A stretch of DNA of 64,000 bases from RBG-16-64-13 sp963718375. Lineage in GTDB: Bacteria; Actinomycetota; Thermoleophilia; RBG-16-64-13. Each line of letters starts with the position of its first letter. Position 1 is the first letter of the stretch. Positions 25,859 through 34,821 of the stretch are shown here, piece by piece. The DNA lies in NCBI GenBank assembly GCA_963718375.1, contig CAVQZD010000005.1, forward strand, positions 1,296,000 through 1,359,999. Reading direction: 5' to 3'. The notes under the pieces are model-generated. The model ran no database searches. It had not been told where the DNA came from and was given only the letters and a program-made list of their open reading frames with translations. The position numbers were made by a program, and so were the translations under genes.

Positions 25859-27211
25859 TCAGACCTTGGGGAGCTTCTTTATGGCCTCTTTGATCTTGTC
25901 CTCCGGGTACGCGTAATCCTCGAGCTTGCCGTCCAGGTACGCGTCGTAGGCAGCCATATCGAAGTGACCATGCCCGCTGAAGTTGAAGAGTATGTTCTTG
26001 GCCTCGCCGGTGCGCTTGCATTCCTCGGCCAACTGCCGAACAGCAGCGAGCGCATGACTTGTCTCCGGGGCTGGGATCGTGCCCTCTGAGCGTGCGAACT
26101 CTACCGCCGCAGCGAAGGCTTCGGTCTGCAGTACCGACTGCGCCTCGACCAGGCCCAGATGGTAAGCATGCGACACCATAGGCGCCATGCCGTGATATCT
26201 CAGTCCGCCGGCGTGGATGCCGGGCGGGACGAAATCGTGACCTAGGGTATCCATCTTGCAGAGGGGGGTCAGTTTGGCCGTATCGCCATAGTCGAAGGCG
26301 TATACGCCTTTGGTCATGGTCGGGCAGGCAGCGGGCTCCACCGCGATACAGCGCGTCTTCTTACCCTTGGTGATGTTCTCACCCACGAACGGGAAGGCCA
26401 GGCCCGCGAAGTTCGAGCCGCCCCCCACGCAGCCGACGACGAAGTCCGGATAGGCCGCGGCCAGCTCCATTTGTTCGAGAGCCTCCTGACCGATCACAGT
26501 CTGGTGCAGCAACACGTGATTGAGTACAGAGCCCAGTGCGTAGTGCGTGTCATCGCGCTGAGCGGCCACTTCGACGGCCTCGCTGATGGCGATGCCCAGG
26601 CTGCCCGGTGAGTCCGGGTCCTCAGCCAGTATCGCCCGCCCGCTGGCTGTGGTGTCCGACGGGCTGGGGATCACTTCTGCCCCCCAGACACGGATCATGC
26701 TGCGCCGGTAAGGCTTCTGCTGGTAGGAGACCTTCACCATGTACACCAGGCACTCCATATCGAGCAGCTGGCAGGCCAGGGATAGCGCCGAGCCCCACTG
26801 ACCCGCGCCGGTCTCAGTGGTCAGCTTGGTGACGCCTTCTTGCTTGTTGTACCAGGCTTGAGCCACCGCAGTGTTGGGCTTGTGAGAGCCGGCCGGACTG
26901 GCACCCTCGTACTTGTAGTAGATCTTGGCGGGGGTATCAAGGATCTTCTCCCACCGTGCGGCGCGCAGCAGAGGGGTGGGGCGCCAGAGCCGGTAGATGT
27001 CCCGCACTTCTTCGGGTATATCGATCATCCGCTCGGTGGACATCTCCTGCATGATCAGCGCCATCGGGAACAGGGGAGCCAGGTCGTCGGGCCCCGCGGG
27101 CTGATGAGTTCCCGGATGCAGCGGTGGAGGGGGGGGAACGGATAGGTCAGACGCTAGGTTGTACCAAGCGGTGGGTATCCTGTCCTCGGGCAGAAGGAAC
27201 TTGATCGTCAT
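25859..27211 (-). CDS. trpB: Tryptophan synthase beta chain, TrpB2 type
   Basis: A 450-residue PLP enzyme that makes tryptophan from indole and serine. The PLP lysine is in PAGSHKPNTAVAQA, the phosphate-binding glycine-rich loop in VGCVGGGSNFAGLAF, and TETGAGQWGSALSLA carries the catalytic Glu. The length and the block LWRPTPLLRA near the N-terminus are typical of TrpB2 (stand-alone beta chains), not of the 400-residue TrpB1. No trpA is adjacent. The ATG has AGGAAAGG upstream. Confidence 0.92.
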   Translation of the reverse strand: MTIKFLLPEDRIPTAWYNLASDLSVPPPPPLHPGTHQPAGPDDLAPLFPMALIMQEMSTERMIDIPEEVRDIYRLWRPTPLLRAARWEKILDTPAKIYYKYEGASPAGSHKPNTAVAQAWYNKQEGVTKLTTETGAGQWGSALSLACQLLDMECLVYMVKVSYQQKPYRRSMIRVWGAEVIPSPSDTTASGRAILAEDPDSPGSLGIAISEAVEVAAQRDDTHYALGSVLNHVLLHQTVIGQEALEQMELAAAYPDFVVGCVGGGSNFAGLAFPFVGENITKGKKTRCIAVEPAACPTMTKGVYAFDYGDTAKLTPLCKMDTLGHDFVPPGIHAGGLRYHGMAPMVSHAYHLGLVEAQSVLQTEAFAAAVEFARSEGTIPAPETSHALAAVRQLAEECKRTGEAKNILFNFSGHGHFDMAAYDAYLDGKLEDYAYPEDKIKEAIKKLPKV

Positions 27212-27351
27212 GCCTTTCCTGCCTTTCGATGCTCATGTGGTCACGTGGACCTGCAAAGTAGCACAGGAGCAGGCGCCATGCATCGACAGGGGCCATCACG
27301 GGTATGCTAGGCAGTGCGCGGTAAGGCCCGCTACGCCCTGAAGGAGATGTG

Positions 27352-28845
27352 ATGACCACCCTCCCCACGATGACGCCCGATTCCTTGGAGTTCGTCCTCC
27401 TTTCGTTCGAAGGACCGGACGAGTATTCCATGGCTGGCGGCCTCGGAGTGCGGATGCAGGAACTCTCGCTCGAGCTTGCGCGGCAGGGCTTTCGCACGCA
27501 CTTGGTGTTCTTGGGTGATCCCCGCTTCCCCGAAGAGGAATCCCCTGTGCCCAACCTTACTCTGCATCGTTGGGCTCAGCGACTCTCGGCAGGATACGAA
27601 GCGGGCGTGTACGACGGCGAAGAGCCCAAGCTGATCGACTGGAACGCTGGAGTGCCCGAGTTTGTGGTCTCGCGGCTTGCAGCGCCGGCGGCGCATGCTG
27701 GCAGACTGGTCGCGGTGCTCGCGGAGGAATGGCACACCGCCTACTCGACCTGCGAGATATCGGACCGCCTGTGGGCCGAGGGCCTCCGGGAGGACGCGCT
27801 CATCCTATGGAACGCCAACAACATCATGGGCTTCGACCGCATCGACTGGGGGAGACTGGCCTACTGTGCGCAGGTCACGACGGTATCTCGCTACATGAAG
27901 CACATCATGTGGGGCAGGGGCGTCAATCCTCTCGTCATCCCCAACGGCATCCCCGCAGAGCAGATCAAGGATGCCGACCCTGCGCTGGTGGCCGGTCTCC
28001 GGCAGGCCTTTCCGGGGAGGCGACTCCTCTTCAAGATCGGGCGTTTCAGCCCTGACAAGCGCTGGTTGATGGCCGTGGATGCCCTGGCCAACGAGAAGGA
28101 ACGCGGCCAGCCGACGGCGGCTATCTTTCGGGGCGGGTTGGAGCCCCACGGCCATGAGGTGCTGGGCCGCGCTCGCGCCCGGGGTTTGACGGTGAGAGAT
28201 GTGGAGTTGGCCGACACCCAGGCCCGAGTGATCGAGCAGTTGAGCCAGATGCCCCGGGCGGATATCTACAATGTCACGAACTTCATGGGCAAGCCTGTCA
28301 TCGCCTTGCTCTATTCCGGTGCGGACGCCGTGCTCGCCAATTCCGGACATGAACCCTTCGGCCTGGTGGGCTTGGAGGTCATGGCCGCGGGCGGCATCGC
28401 CTTTCTGGGCGCCACCGGTGAAGACTACGCGGTGTCGTTCTTCAACTCGGTCGTCCTGGACACAGACGACCCCCTTGAGATCAACGTGGCCCTTGACGTC
28501 CTCAGGTCTCATCCTGAGATGGGGCAGACGTTGCGGCAGGACGCCAAGAAGACGGCTCACACCTTCACTTGGTCCAATGTGATCGAAGACGATCTGCTCA
28601 ACCGCCTGCGCTACGTCGCGCTCAACCAGTTGATCATATCGCCACCAGGGGAGAGCTCTCCGACGTCCGCCGGCCCAGGCGAACGGCTGCTGGACACGCA
28701 GGTGGCGCCGGTTCCGGTGCTCACTCAACCCGCCTCGACAGCCCCGGCTTCACCAGGGGTGCGCCCAGCGGGTAGCTCGCTGCCCTACTCAGGTGAGTAC
28801 GTCGACGGACGCCTGTCTGTGCAGCCTCGCACCCCGGAGGAATGA
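27352..28845 (+). CDS. Glycogen/starch synthase-like glycosyltransferase (GT5/GT4, GT-B fold)
   Basis: A 497-residue retaining GT-B glycosyltransferase. The N-terminal SMAGGLGVRMQELS resembles the KxGGL motif of glycogen synthases. The C-terminal Rossmann domain has FKIGRFSPDKRW and the E-x7-E motif in HEPFGLVGLEVMA. The last 65 residues are Pro/Ser rich and probably disordered. ATG 27352 is preferred to GTG 27349 because AAGGAG sits at the right distance. It heads a cluster with two GH57 enzymes, so it probably makes an alpha-1,4-glucan; the donor sugar is unknown. Confidence 0.8.
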   Translation: MTTLPTMTPDSLEFVLLSFEGPDEYSMAGGLGVRMQELSLELARQGFRTHLVFLGDPRFPEEESPVPNLTLHRWAQRLSAGYEAGVYDGEEPKLIDWNAGVPEFVVSRLAAPAAHAGRLVAVLAEEWHTAYSTCEISDRLWAEGLREDALILWNANNIMGFDRIDWGRLAYCAQVTTVSRYMKHIMWGRGVNPLVIPNGIPAEQIKDADPALVAGLRQAFPGRRLLFKIGRFSPDKRWLMAVDALANEKERGQPTAAIFRGGLEPHGHEVLGRARARGLTVRDVELADTQARVIEQLSQMPRADIYNVTNFMGKPVIALLYSGADAVLANSGHEPFGLVGLEVMAAGGIAFLGATGEDYAVSFFNSVVLDTDDPLEINVALDVLRSHPEMGQTLRQDAKKTAHTFTWSNVIEDDLLNRLRYVALNQLIISPPGESSPTSAGPGERLLDTQVAPVPVLTQPASTAPASPGVRPAGSSLPYSGEYVDGRLSVQPRTPEE

Positions 28846-28866
28846 GATGCGGGATGGCTGAGGATA

Positions 28867-30078
28867 GTGGCTGAGAATCTCGTCGTCTACTGCGTAGTCC
28901 ACCAGCCCCGGCGGCTCCGGCTCCCGGCGCAAGTGATACCGGCGGATACTGCGCCTGAGGACATGGCGCAGTATCTCTTCGATGACGACATGAACCGCCG
29001 CTATCTGGAGAAGGTCACGCGCTGGTGCTACGAGCCTGCGACCGAGATGTTCATGGACCTGCTCGAGGCGGGGTTCAAGTTGAGCCTGGGCTTCTCCCTG
29101 AGCTTCCTCTGGCAACTGCAGCGATGGGACCTGGATCTAGCGGACCGCTTCCGTCAGCTTGTCAAACACCCCAACTGCGAGCTCGTGGGCGTGGAACCCT
29201 ACCATGGCTTCAGTTTCGCCCTGGATGTCGACCTCTTCCAAGAGGAGATGCTGCGCGGCAAGGTCTTCGCGGAGACCTTCTTCGGCAAGCCCATCACGGT
29301 CACGGACACGACCGAGATGGTCATGAACAACGAGGTCTACTATGCGCTCGTCCAATCGGGCTACGGGGCGAGCATGCTAGACGGTCGTCCCTGGGTCATG
29401 GAGTGGAGGGAGCCCACCCACCTCTACAGCCACGGGGGGCGCGATCTGGCCCTATTCTGCCGCCACCACCAGTTGTCGGACGACGTGGGCTATCGTTTCA
29501 GCGACCGGAGCTGGCAGGGCTTTCCGCTACGCGCCGAGCAGTACGCGGCCCATATCCGCGAAGCCTGGGGTGATTTCGTCTTCATAGGATGGGATTTCGA
29601 GACCTTTGGCGAGCACCACCGGGTCGACTCCGGCATCTTCGACTTCATGCGCGCGCTGCCCGCGGAGTTCGCCAAGCAGGGTGTCTCGTGCCTGCTGCCT
29701 GGCGAGGCGCTCGAGCGGTTCGGCCAGACCGGCCTGCCCGACCTTCCTCTGCCGGAATTCGGCACCACTTGGGCCGGATCAGGTGGCATGGAGTTCTTCC
29801 TTGGCAATCCCTCGCAGCAGGCCATATTCCGCCTCATGCATTCAGTACTGGCCAAGGCGCGCCTGACGAGGGACCCGACCCTGAAAGACCTGGCTCTCTG
29901 GCTGCTGCAGTCCGACAACCTGCATCTCATCCAATGGGCTGGTCGGTCCGGCTCCGAAGCGGAGGTCTCAGCCTACTTCACCCCCGACGAGTGGTGGGAC
30001 TTGGGACCGGACAAGATACTCACCGAACAACAACGCGTGTACACCAACTTCGTCAGGGCGATGGACAAGTATGTCTGA
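28867..30078 (+). CDS. Glycoside hydrolase family 57 protein (alpha-amylase-like, 403 aa)
   Basis: A 403-residue GH57-type (beta/alpha)7-barrel enzyme. CVVHQPRRLRLP near the N-terminus is the first GH57 motif (HQP), VGVEPYHGFSFAL is in the middle, and WDFETFGEHH near residue 243 corresponds to the conserved acidic motif 4. This family includes amylases and 4-alpha-glucanotransferases. It starts at a GTG 22 bp after the glycosyltransferase and overlaps the next GH57 gene by 8 bp. Confidence 0.8.
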   Translation: MAENLVVYCVVHQPRRLRLPAQVIPADTAPEDMAQYLFDDDMNRRYLEKVTRWCYEPATEMFMDLLEAGFKLSLGFSLSFLWQLQRWDLDLADRFRQLVKHPNCELVGVEPYHGFSFALDVDLFQEEMLRGKVFAETFFGKPITVTDTTEMVMNNEVYYALVQSGYGASMLDGRPWVMEWREPTHLYSHGGRDLALFCRHHQLSDDVGYRFSDRSWQGFPLRAEQYAAHIREAWGDFVFIGWDFETFGEHHRVDSGIFDFMRALPAEFAKQGVSCLLPGEALERFGQTGLPDLPLPEFGTTWAGSGGMEFFLGNPSQQAIFRLMHSVLAKARLTRDPTLKDLALWLLQSDNLHLIQWAGRSGSEAEVSAYFTPDEWWDLGPDKILTEQQRVYTNFVRAMDKYV

Positions 30079-32317
30079 ACCCCTGGACGTCGCCTTCGTC
30101 TGGCACATGCACCAACCCTACTATCGCTCTGCGCGCACAGGCGCGTTCGAGATGCCCTGGGCACGGATGCATGCACTCAAGGACTACTTGGACATGGTCC
30201 AGACGCTGGAGAAGTACCCGACCCTTCATCAGACCTTCAACCTGGTGCCCTCGCTCGTGGAGCAATTGCAGGACTACGCGTCAGGCGACTATGAGGATGT
30301 GTACTGGCGGCACACCGTTAGGCCCGCGGCCGAGCTCGGGCCCCAGGAGCGGGCTTTCCTGCTGGAGCGGATGTGCGAGCACAACGACCACCCCAGGGCG
30401 CGATCGCACCCCCGCTATCTCGAACTCGCCCACAAGCGGGATTCGCTGTCCCCCCAGGGCTGGGAGCTCGCTGCCCAGGCTTTCACCGTGCAGGAACTAC
30501 TGGACCTGCAGATCTGGTTCAACCTCGCCTGGTTCGGCAGACGGGCCCAGACCGACGAAACGCTGCGTGCTCTGATCGAGAGGGGCAGTGGCTTCCGAGA
30601 AGAGGACAAACTCATCCTGGCGGAGGCGCAGGCCTCCGTCTTCAGGGACCTGCTACCCGCCTATCGCAGCGCTGCCGCGCGCGGACAGGTGGAACTCACC
30701 ACCTCTCCGTACTTCCATCCCATACTGCCGCTGCTCTGCGACACCGACTCTGCGCGCATAGCGTCGCCCGGCCTGCGACTCCCGCCTCGGCGCTTCGCCC
30801 ATCCCGAGGACGCCGCGGAGCAGTTGCGGGAGGCCTCGGCCTTGCATGAGAGGGTCTTCGGCAGCGTCCCCCGCGGGGTGTGGTGCTCAGAGATGGCCGT
30901 AGGCGAAGCGGTGATACCCCTCTTGTCCGACGCCGGTTTCGCTTGGACGATATCGGACGAAGCCGTGCTGAGACGCTCTGTGAGCGAAGTGACCACGCGT
31001 CCCTTGAACAGAAGACCCGCCGCCTTCGGGACACCCTACAGGCCGTATCGCCTGATCCGCGAAGCGGGCGAGGTGGATATCGTCTTCCGCGACCACACAC
31101 TCTCCGATCTGATCGGGTTCACCTATCGCTCTTGGGGCTCACGCGATGCGGCTGCTGATATGATGACCAGGCTGCGAGATATCGGGCGCAGATCGGCGGG
31201 CCATCACGGAGCCCACTCTTCCACGCCGCTAGTGGTCATCGCTCTCGATGGCGAGAACGCCTGGGAGTACTACCCCAATGAAGGACGCGACTTCTTGTCC
31301 TACCTATATGAGGAACTCAGCGCGGATGAATCGGTGCGCTGTGTCACAGTCTCGGAACATCTCCGCGGATCGCCTGCGCGCCTGCGATTGGATTGGCTAC
31401 ATACTGGGTCGTGGATCTGTGCTGATCTGACCACTTGGTGCGGTACGGAAGCCCACAACCTAGCCTGGGACCAGCTCCACCAGGCGCGCGAGTTGGTCCA
31501 GCGCAAGCGACGGTCGGTCGCCAAGGCGCGCGATCGAGCCAAGCCCGGAGGCTCATCCACCGCCGGAGCACGCGAGACCGATCCGCTGAGCCCTGCGTCC
31601 GCAGACGAGGCTGCGTTGGCTGCGGCTTGGCGTCACGTACAGGTGGCTGAAGGAAGCGACTGGTTCTGGTGGTTTGGAGAGCACCACCATACGGAGCTCG
31701 ATTCGGTGTGGGACCTTGAGTTCCGAGTCCGGCTCCAGGAGGTCTACCGTCTGCTGGGAAAGCCCGCACCGGCCGCTCTTCTGGCTCCATTATCGCAGGC
31801 TCCGCTCCCCATCAGCCAGACTGTGCCTTCTGGGTCGGTGCACCCGCAGATCGACGGAGTGTTCACCCACCCCGACGAGTGGGACCCGGCCGGATACTTG
31901 CTCCCTGCGACCACCACCGCGATGCAGCCTTCGGTCGCAGTGCAGGTGCACGAGGTGCGATTCGGATGGCACGAGCGGCGACTATGCCTCATGGCCCGCA
32001 TCGATGGACAGTCGCTCCGACCGGGGCTGTGGTTCGAGGTCTGCGCGCACGGGGAAGGCGAGGACGCTCAGACGCTCCTGCGGGCGGTCTTGGAGGAGGA
32101 CGGATCGGGTTCGCTTGCGTCGCTTCACGACGGACTGACCGCGGACAGCGTCGAGGTCGCTTGGAGTGAGATCGTGGAGATGGAGCTCCCCGCCGCCCCG
32201 CGGGAGCCGGATGGCGCGGGCCTTGATGGGTTGCTGGTACGTATCGGCGCAGAAGGTATGACGACTGTGGAGTTCCGCTCGTCGGGGGCGTTGGCCATGG
32301 GCGCGGGCCTGCTGTGA
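30071..32317 (+). CDS. Glycoside hydrolase family 57 protein (amylopullulanase/amylase-like, 748 aa)
   Basis: A 748-residue GH57 protein. Motif 1 is HMHQPYY near residue 12, the region around GVWCSEMAVGEAV near 276 holds the expected nucleophile Glu, and ALDGENAWEYYPN near 393 holds the acid Asp. After about residue 560 there is a C-terminal beta-rich domain (IDGVFTHPDEWDPAGYLLPA) like those of amylopullulanases. No signal peptide is seen, so it probably acts on intracellular glucan. It overlaps the preceding GH57 gene by 8 bp and rlmN by 4 bp. Confidence 0.85.
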   Translation: MSEPLDVAFVWHMHQPYYRSARTGAFEMPWARMHALKDYLDMVQTLEKYPTLHQTFNLVPSLVEQLQDYASGDYEDVYWRHTVRPAAELGPQERAFLLERMCEHNDHPRARSHPRYLELAHKRDSLSPQGWELAAQAFTVQELLDLQIWFNLAWFGRRAQTDETLRALIERGSGFREEDKLILAEAQASVFRDLLPAYRSAAARGQVELTTSPYFHPILPLLCDTDSARIASPGLRLPPRRFAHPEDAAEQLREASALHERVFGSVPRGVWCSEMAVGEAVIPLLSDAGFAWTISDEAVLRRSVSEVTTRPLNRRPAAFGTPYRPYRLIREAGEVDIVFRDHTLSDLIGFTYRSWGSRDAAADMMTRLRDIGRRSAGHHGAHSSTPLVVIALDGENAWEYYPNEGRDFLSYLYEELSADESVRCVTVSEHLRGSPARLRLDWLHTGSWICADLTTWCGTEAHNLAWDQLHQARELVQRKRRSVAKARDRAKPGGSSTAGARETDPLSPASADEAALAAAWRHVQVAEGSDWFWWFGEHHHTELDSVWDLEFRVRLQEVYRLLGKPAPAALLAPLSQAPLPISQTVPSGSVHPQIDGVFTHPDEWDPAGYLLPATTTAMQPSVAVQVHEVRFGWHERRLCLMARIDGQSLRPGLWFEVCAHGEGEDAQTLLRAVLEEDGSGSLASLHDGLTADSVEVAWSEIVEMELPAAPREPDGAGLDGLLVRIGAEGMTTVEFRSSGALAMGAGLL

Positions 32318-33432
32318 GCCTGACTCCCGAACAGTCGCTGGCAGAATACCGCCCCGACCTGGACGCCTTGCTCGCGGACCTTCCCGCATACCGCAAGCGT
32401 CAAGTCCTGGAGCACCTCATGCGCAACAACGCCTCCACCTTTGCGGAAGCGACTGCTCTGCCTGCCGAGCTCCGACAGGCATTGGACCAAGCCGGAGCAA
32501 CCACACTGCAGACTGTCGCCACCCGCACCTCCGTCGACGGCACTCAGAAGCTGCTGCATGCCTGCACGGACGGCGCTCTCATCGAATCCGTTGTGATGCC
32601 CTACCGGAACAGGACCACCGCCTGCATATCCAGCCAGGCGGGTTGTCCTGTGGGCTGCGCGTTCTGCGCCACTGGTGCGGCCGGGTTCCGCCGCAATCTC
32701 TCCACGGCCGAGATCGTTGACCAGGTGCGCGCCGCTGCCTCCGCCTCAGTCGCTTCTGGGCGGCGCCTGTCCAATCTCGTGTATATGGGCATGGGGGAGC
32801 CGCTACTGAACCTGCAGGCCGTGTTGTCGTCGATACGGGTCCTCACGGACCCCTCAGGAATGGGTCTCGGACACCGTTCCATCTCCGTATCGACCGTCGG
32901 CATCCCCGCCGGCATGCTGCGCCTTGCGCGCGCCGAACCTCAGGTCAATCTCGCCGTCTCTCTGCATGCCTCTTCGGACAGAGTGCGGGAGTTGCTGATC
33001 CCGGCTGGTCACAGGCACGCGTTGTGGCAGGTGCTGGACGCTGCCTGGCAGCACTTCGAACTGACCCACCGCAAGCTCTTGGTCGAGTATGTCCTTCTGC
33101 GCGGCATCAACGACTCGCTGCAGGACGCAACACGCCTGGCCGAGCTGCTCCGAGGGCACGTAGTCACTGTCAACCTGCTGGCGTGGAATCCCGTGCAGGG
33201 CCGGCTCGACCCCGACAAGAGTGGCGCGGTGACCTCGAAGGGTGGCGCGGTGACCTCGAAGGGTGCGCGCGCGGGTGCGCCGAGGAACTTCCAGCCAACT
33301 CCACGGGCGATCGCTATGGCCTTCAGAGAAACGCTGGTGTCCAGAGGCGTAGAGACCACCGTGCGCGCCAGCAGAGGAGCCGATATCGAGGGGGCGTGCG
33401 GCCAGCTTGCCGGAAGAGAGCGAGCCTACTAG
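32314..33432 (+). CDS. rlmN: Dual-specificity 23S rRNA/tRNA (adenine C2) methyltransferase RlmN
   Basis: A 372-residue radical SAM methyltransferase that methylates A2503 of 23S rRNA and A37 of some tRNAs. The cluster motif CPVGCAFC (CxxxCxxC) is near residue 111, MGMGEPLLN near 153, and the C-terminal methyl-carrying Cys is in RGADIEGACGQL. The GTG start overlaps the GH57 stop (GTGA). A 21-bp tandem duplication near residues 303-316 inserts extra residues before the C-terminal helix. Confidence 0.92.
   Translation: MSLTPEQSLAEYRPDLDALLADLPAYRKRQVLEHLMRNNASTFAEATALPAELRQALDQAGATTLQTVATRTSVDGTQKLLHACTDGALIESVVMPYRNRTTACISSQAGCPVGCAFCATGAAGFRRNLSTAEIVDQVRAAASASVASGRRLSNLVYMGMGEPLLNLQAVLSSIRVLTDPSGMGLGHRSISVSTVGIPAGMLRLARAEPQVNLAVSLHASSDRVRELLIPAGHRHALWQVLDAAWQHFELTHRKLLVEYVLLRGINDSLQDATRLAELLRGHVVTVNLLAWNPVQGRLDPDKSGAVTSKGGAVTSKGARAGAPRNFQPTPRAIAMAFRETLVSRGVETTVRASRGADIEGACGQLAGRERAY
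33221..33262 (+). repeat. Two tandem copies of a 21-bp unit inside rlmN
   Basis: Bases 33221-33241 and 33242-33262 are identical and in frame, each coding a seven-residue unit containing GAVTSKG. They lie in the linker after VNLLAWNPVQGR and before the conserved C-terminal segment, where other RlmN proteins have a short loop. Confidence 0.9.
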
Positions 33433-33509
33433 GGCCGATATCGCGCCCGCCCCAGCGACCCGGGGAGCCTGGCGCGGTGAAGACAGCAGCCTAGGTAAGA
33501 TGGTCGGAC

Positions 33510-34031
33510 CTAAAACTCTATACCCCTCTGTGCGGGTATACCTTGGTCGAACGCGTGTTTCACGCATTTCATCTCTGTCACGGTGTCAGCGGCGTCGATC
33601 AGTCCTGCTGGGGCATCTCTGCCCGTTATCAGCACCGAAAGGCGTGCCGGCTTGGTCTCCAGGAAGGCGAGAACCTCCTCCACCGTCACATACCCTTCCT
33701 TGATCGCGCAGTTGAGCTCGTCGAGGATCAGAAGCTCATGTCTATCGGACGACGCAAGCTCCTGAGCCAACCGCCACGCTTCTCGCGCGAGAGCCCGAGG
33801 CTCCTCAGGATCTTCCGCCAGCCACGTGAACCCAGACCCGATCCTGGTGAGTTCGATATTCGGTATGAGGGCGAGAGCCTTGGCCTCGCCGTAGTCCCAA
33901 CTGCCCTTTATGAGTTGGACCACGGCAGTGTTCATGCCGTGCCCTGAGGCCCTGAGTGCTGCCCCGAAGGCTGCCGTCGTCTTGCCCTTGCCGTCTCCGG
34001 TGTGAACGATGACCCTGCCTTGGCCCAGCAT
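33510..34031 (-). CDS. cobO: Corrinoid (cob(I)yrinic acid a,c-diamide) adenosyltransferase
   Basis: A 173-residue CobO/BtuR-type enzyme that adenosylates corrinoids with ATP. The P-loop GDGKGKTTAAFGAALRASGH is near residue 12, and LLILDELNCAIKEGYV contains the DEL-N motif of this family. The frame opens at 34118, but ATG 34031 gives the family N-terminus MLGQGRVIVHTGDGKGKT. No cobalamin riboswitch is visible in the short gap upstream. Confidence 0.93.
   Translation of the reverse strand: MLGQGRVIVHTGDGKGKTTAAFGAALRASGHGMNTAVVQLIKGSWDYGEAKALALIPNIELTRIGSGFTWLAEDPEEPRALAREAWRLAQELASSDRHELLILDELNCAIKEGYVTVEEVLAFLETKPARLSVLITGRDAPAGLIDAADTVTEMKCVKHAFDQGIPAQRGIEF
33512..33540 (-). terminator. Possible terminator hairpin overlapping the 3' end of cobO
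   Basis: On the minus strand TATACCC (33540-33534) and GGGTATA (33525-33519) form a 7-bp stem with an 8-nt loop, followed by GAGTTTTAG. The stem lies within the last cobO codons and the T-run includes the stop codon. It could end the par-cobO transcript. Confidence 0.4.
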
Positions 34032-34044
34032 GGCAGGAGCCTGA

Positions 34045-34452
34045 CTATCCCTCTTCGGTCTTGGCCGAGGCGCGGTCGCCAGTCGCCACCGCCAGTGGCG
34101 CGGCCGTCGCCAAGTCACCAGACATCGCGCCCAGAGAGCCGGCCCGTGCCACTAGCGCCAACATGACATCTGGCGCGAAGGGGGCCAAGACCACCGTGAG
34201 CTTGTCGAACTCGATCCTCATGGTATCTAGGTATCCAGCTTGAACCTGCAGCCCAAAACGCTGGACGGTGGCTACTGTGTCGATGGCCAGGGCTGCGACG
34301 CTCGCCGTGTCCACACCCTCGTGAGAAGCGCGACTGATCACCAACCCTTGGTCTGACACTAGTAGGGCCGCCTGCATCCCGGGGATTGCGAGATACTCGG
34401 CGAGGGCCTCCTTGAGGGGGTCGTCCTGCTGAACTTCACCCTGTGCGTCCAC
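34045..34452 (-). CDS. Roadblock/LC7-domain protein
   Basis: A 135-residue protein in which residues about 12-105 fit the Roadblock/LC7 fold: LAEYLAIPGMQAALLVSDQG at the start and a later strand-helix unit around YLDTMRIEFDKLTVVLAPFA. Roadblock proteins regulate Ras-like GTPases such as MglA, or assemble as homodimers, but no such GTPase is adjacent. The tail is Ala rich. It starts at a GTG directly abutting the upstream stop codon and precedes cobO by 13 bp. Confidence 0.7.
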   Translation of the reverse strand: MDAQGEVQQDDPLKEALAEYLAIPGMQAALLVSDQGLVISRASHEGVDTASVAALAIDTVATVQRFGLQVQAGYLDTMRIEFDKLTVVLAPFAPDVMLALVARAGSLGAMSGDLATAAPLAVATGDRASAKTEEG

Positions 34453-34767
34453 TCAGACCTCCTCTTCGATACCGGCGTCGGAGAACTGCGCCTTCAAGAG
34501 CGCGGCCGTACGTTCCGCCTGTGCCTGATCGGAGTAGCAGATCTGAAGCCCATCGGGCTGAGCGGCTATCTCAGACACGAAAATGCTGCTTCTCTCAGGC
34601 ATCCGACCGTCATCCGAAGACGCCATCAGACCTTCCACGGGCCAGGACAACATAGAGTCCCCCGCCAGAAAGAGGTCGTTAGTCTCTGCCCGGCTGAGGT
34701 TCACCTTAACAGAGACCGCCCACCGATCTGGTCCGGCTTGGTGGCTGATCACAGTCGAGTAGCCCAT
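34453..34767 (-). CDS. Hypothetical protein of the par-cobO cluster
   Basis: A 104-residue protein I do not recognise. It begins GYSTVISHQAGPDRWAVSVK, has no hydrophobic segment or Cys cluster, and looks like a small alpha/beta protein. It directly abuts the roadblock gene, so the two are probably cotranslated and may act together. No good Shine-Dalgarno precedes the ATG. A TATAT-containing box about 8 nt upstream may make it leaderless. Confidence 0.6.
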   Translation of the reverse strand: MGYSTVISHQAGPDRWAVSVKVNLSRAETNDLFLAGDSMLSWPVEGLMASSDDGRMPERSSIFVSEIAAQPDGLQICYSDQAQAERTAALLKAQFSDAGIEEEV

Positions 34768-34821
34768 GTGTCAATCATATAGCAAGTCGAGGTGTGACAC
34801 CCTGAACCGAGTGTGCCCCGC

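Noticed and set aside
24888..26021. Minus-strand 377-codon frame across the DUF72 gene and trpB end
   Set aside because: Shadow frame; composition is low complexity and it overlaps two real genes.
27805..28728. Minus-strand 307-codon frame opposite the glycosyltransferase
   Set aside because: Shadow frame without family features.
33433..33509. Cobalamin riboswitch near cobO
   Set aside because: The region is downstream of cobO, and the cobO upstream gap is only 13 bp and has no B12-box-like conserved element.
33541..33560. parS half-site GTGTTTCACGC near cobO
   Set aside because: Half-site only, within coding sequence, no palindrome.
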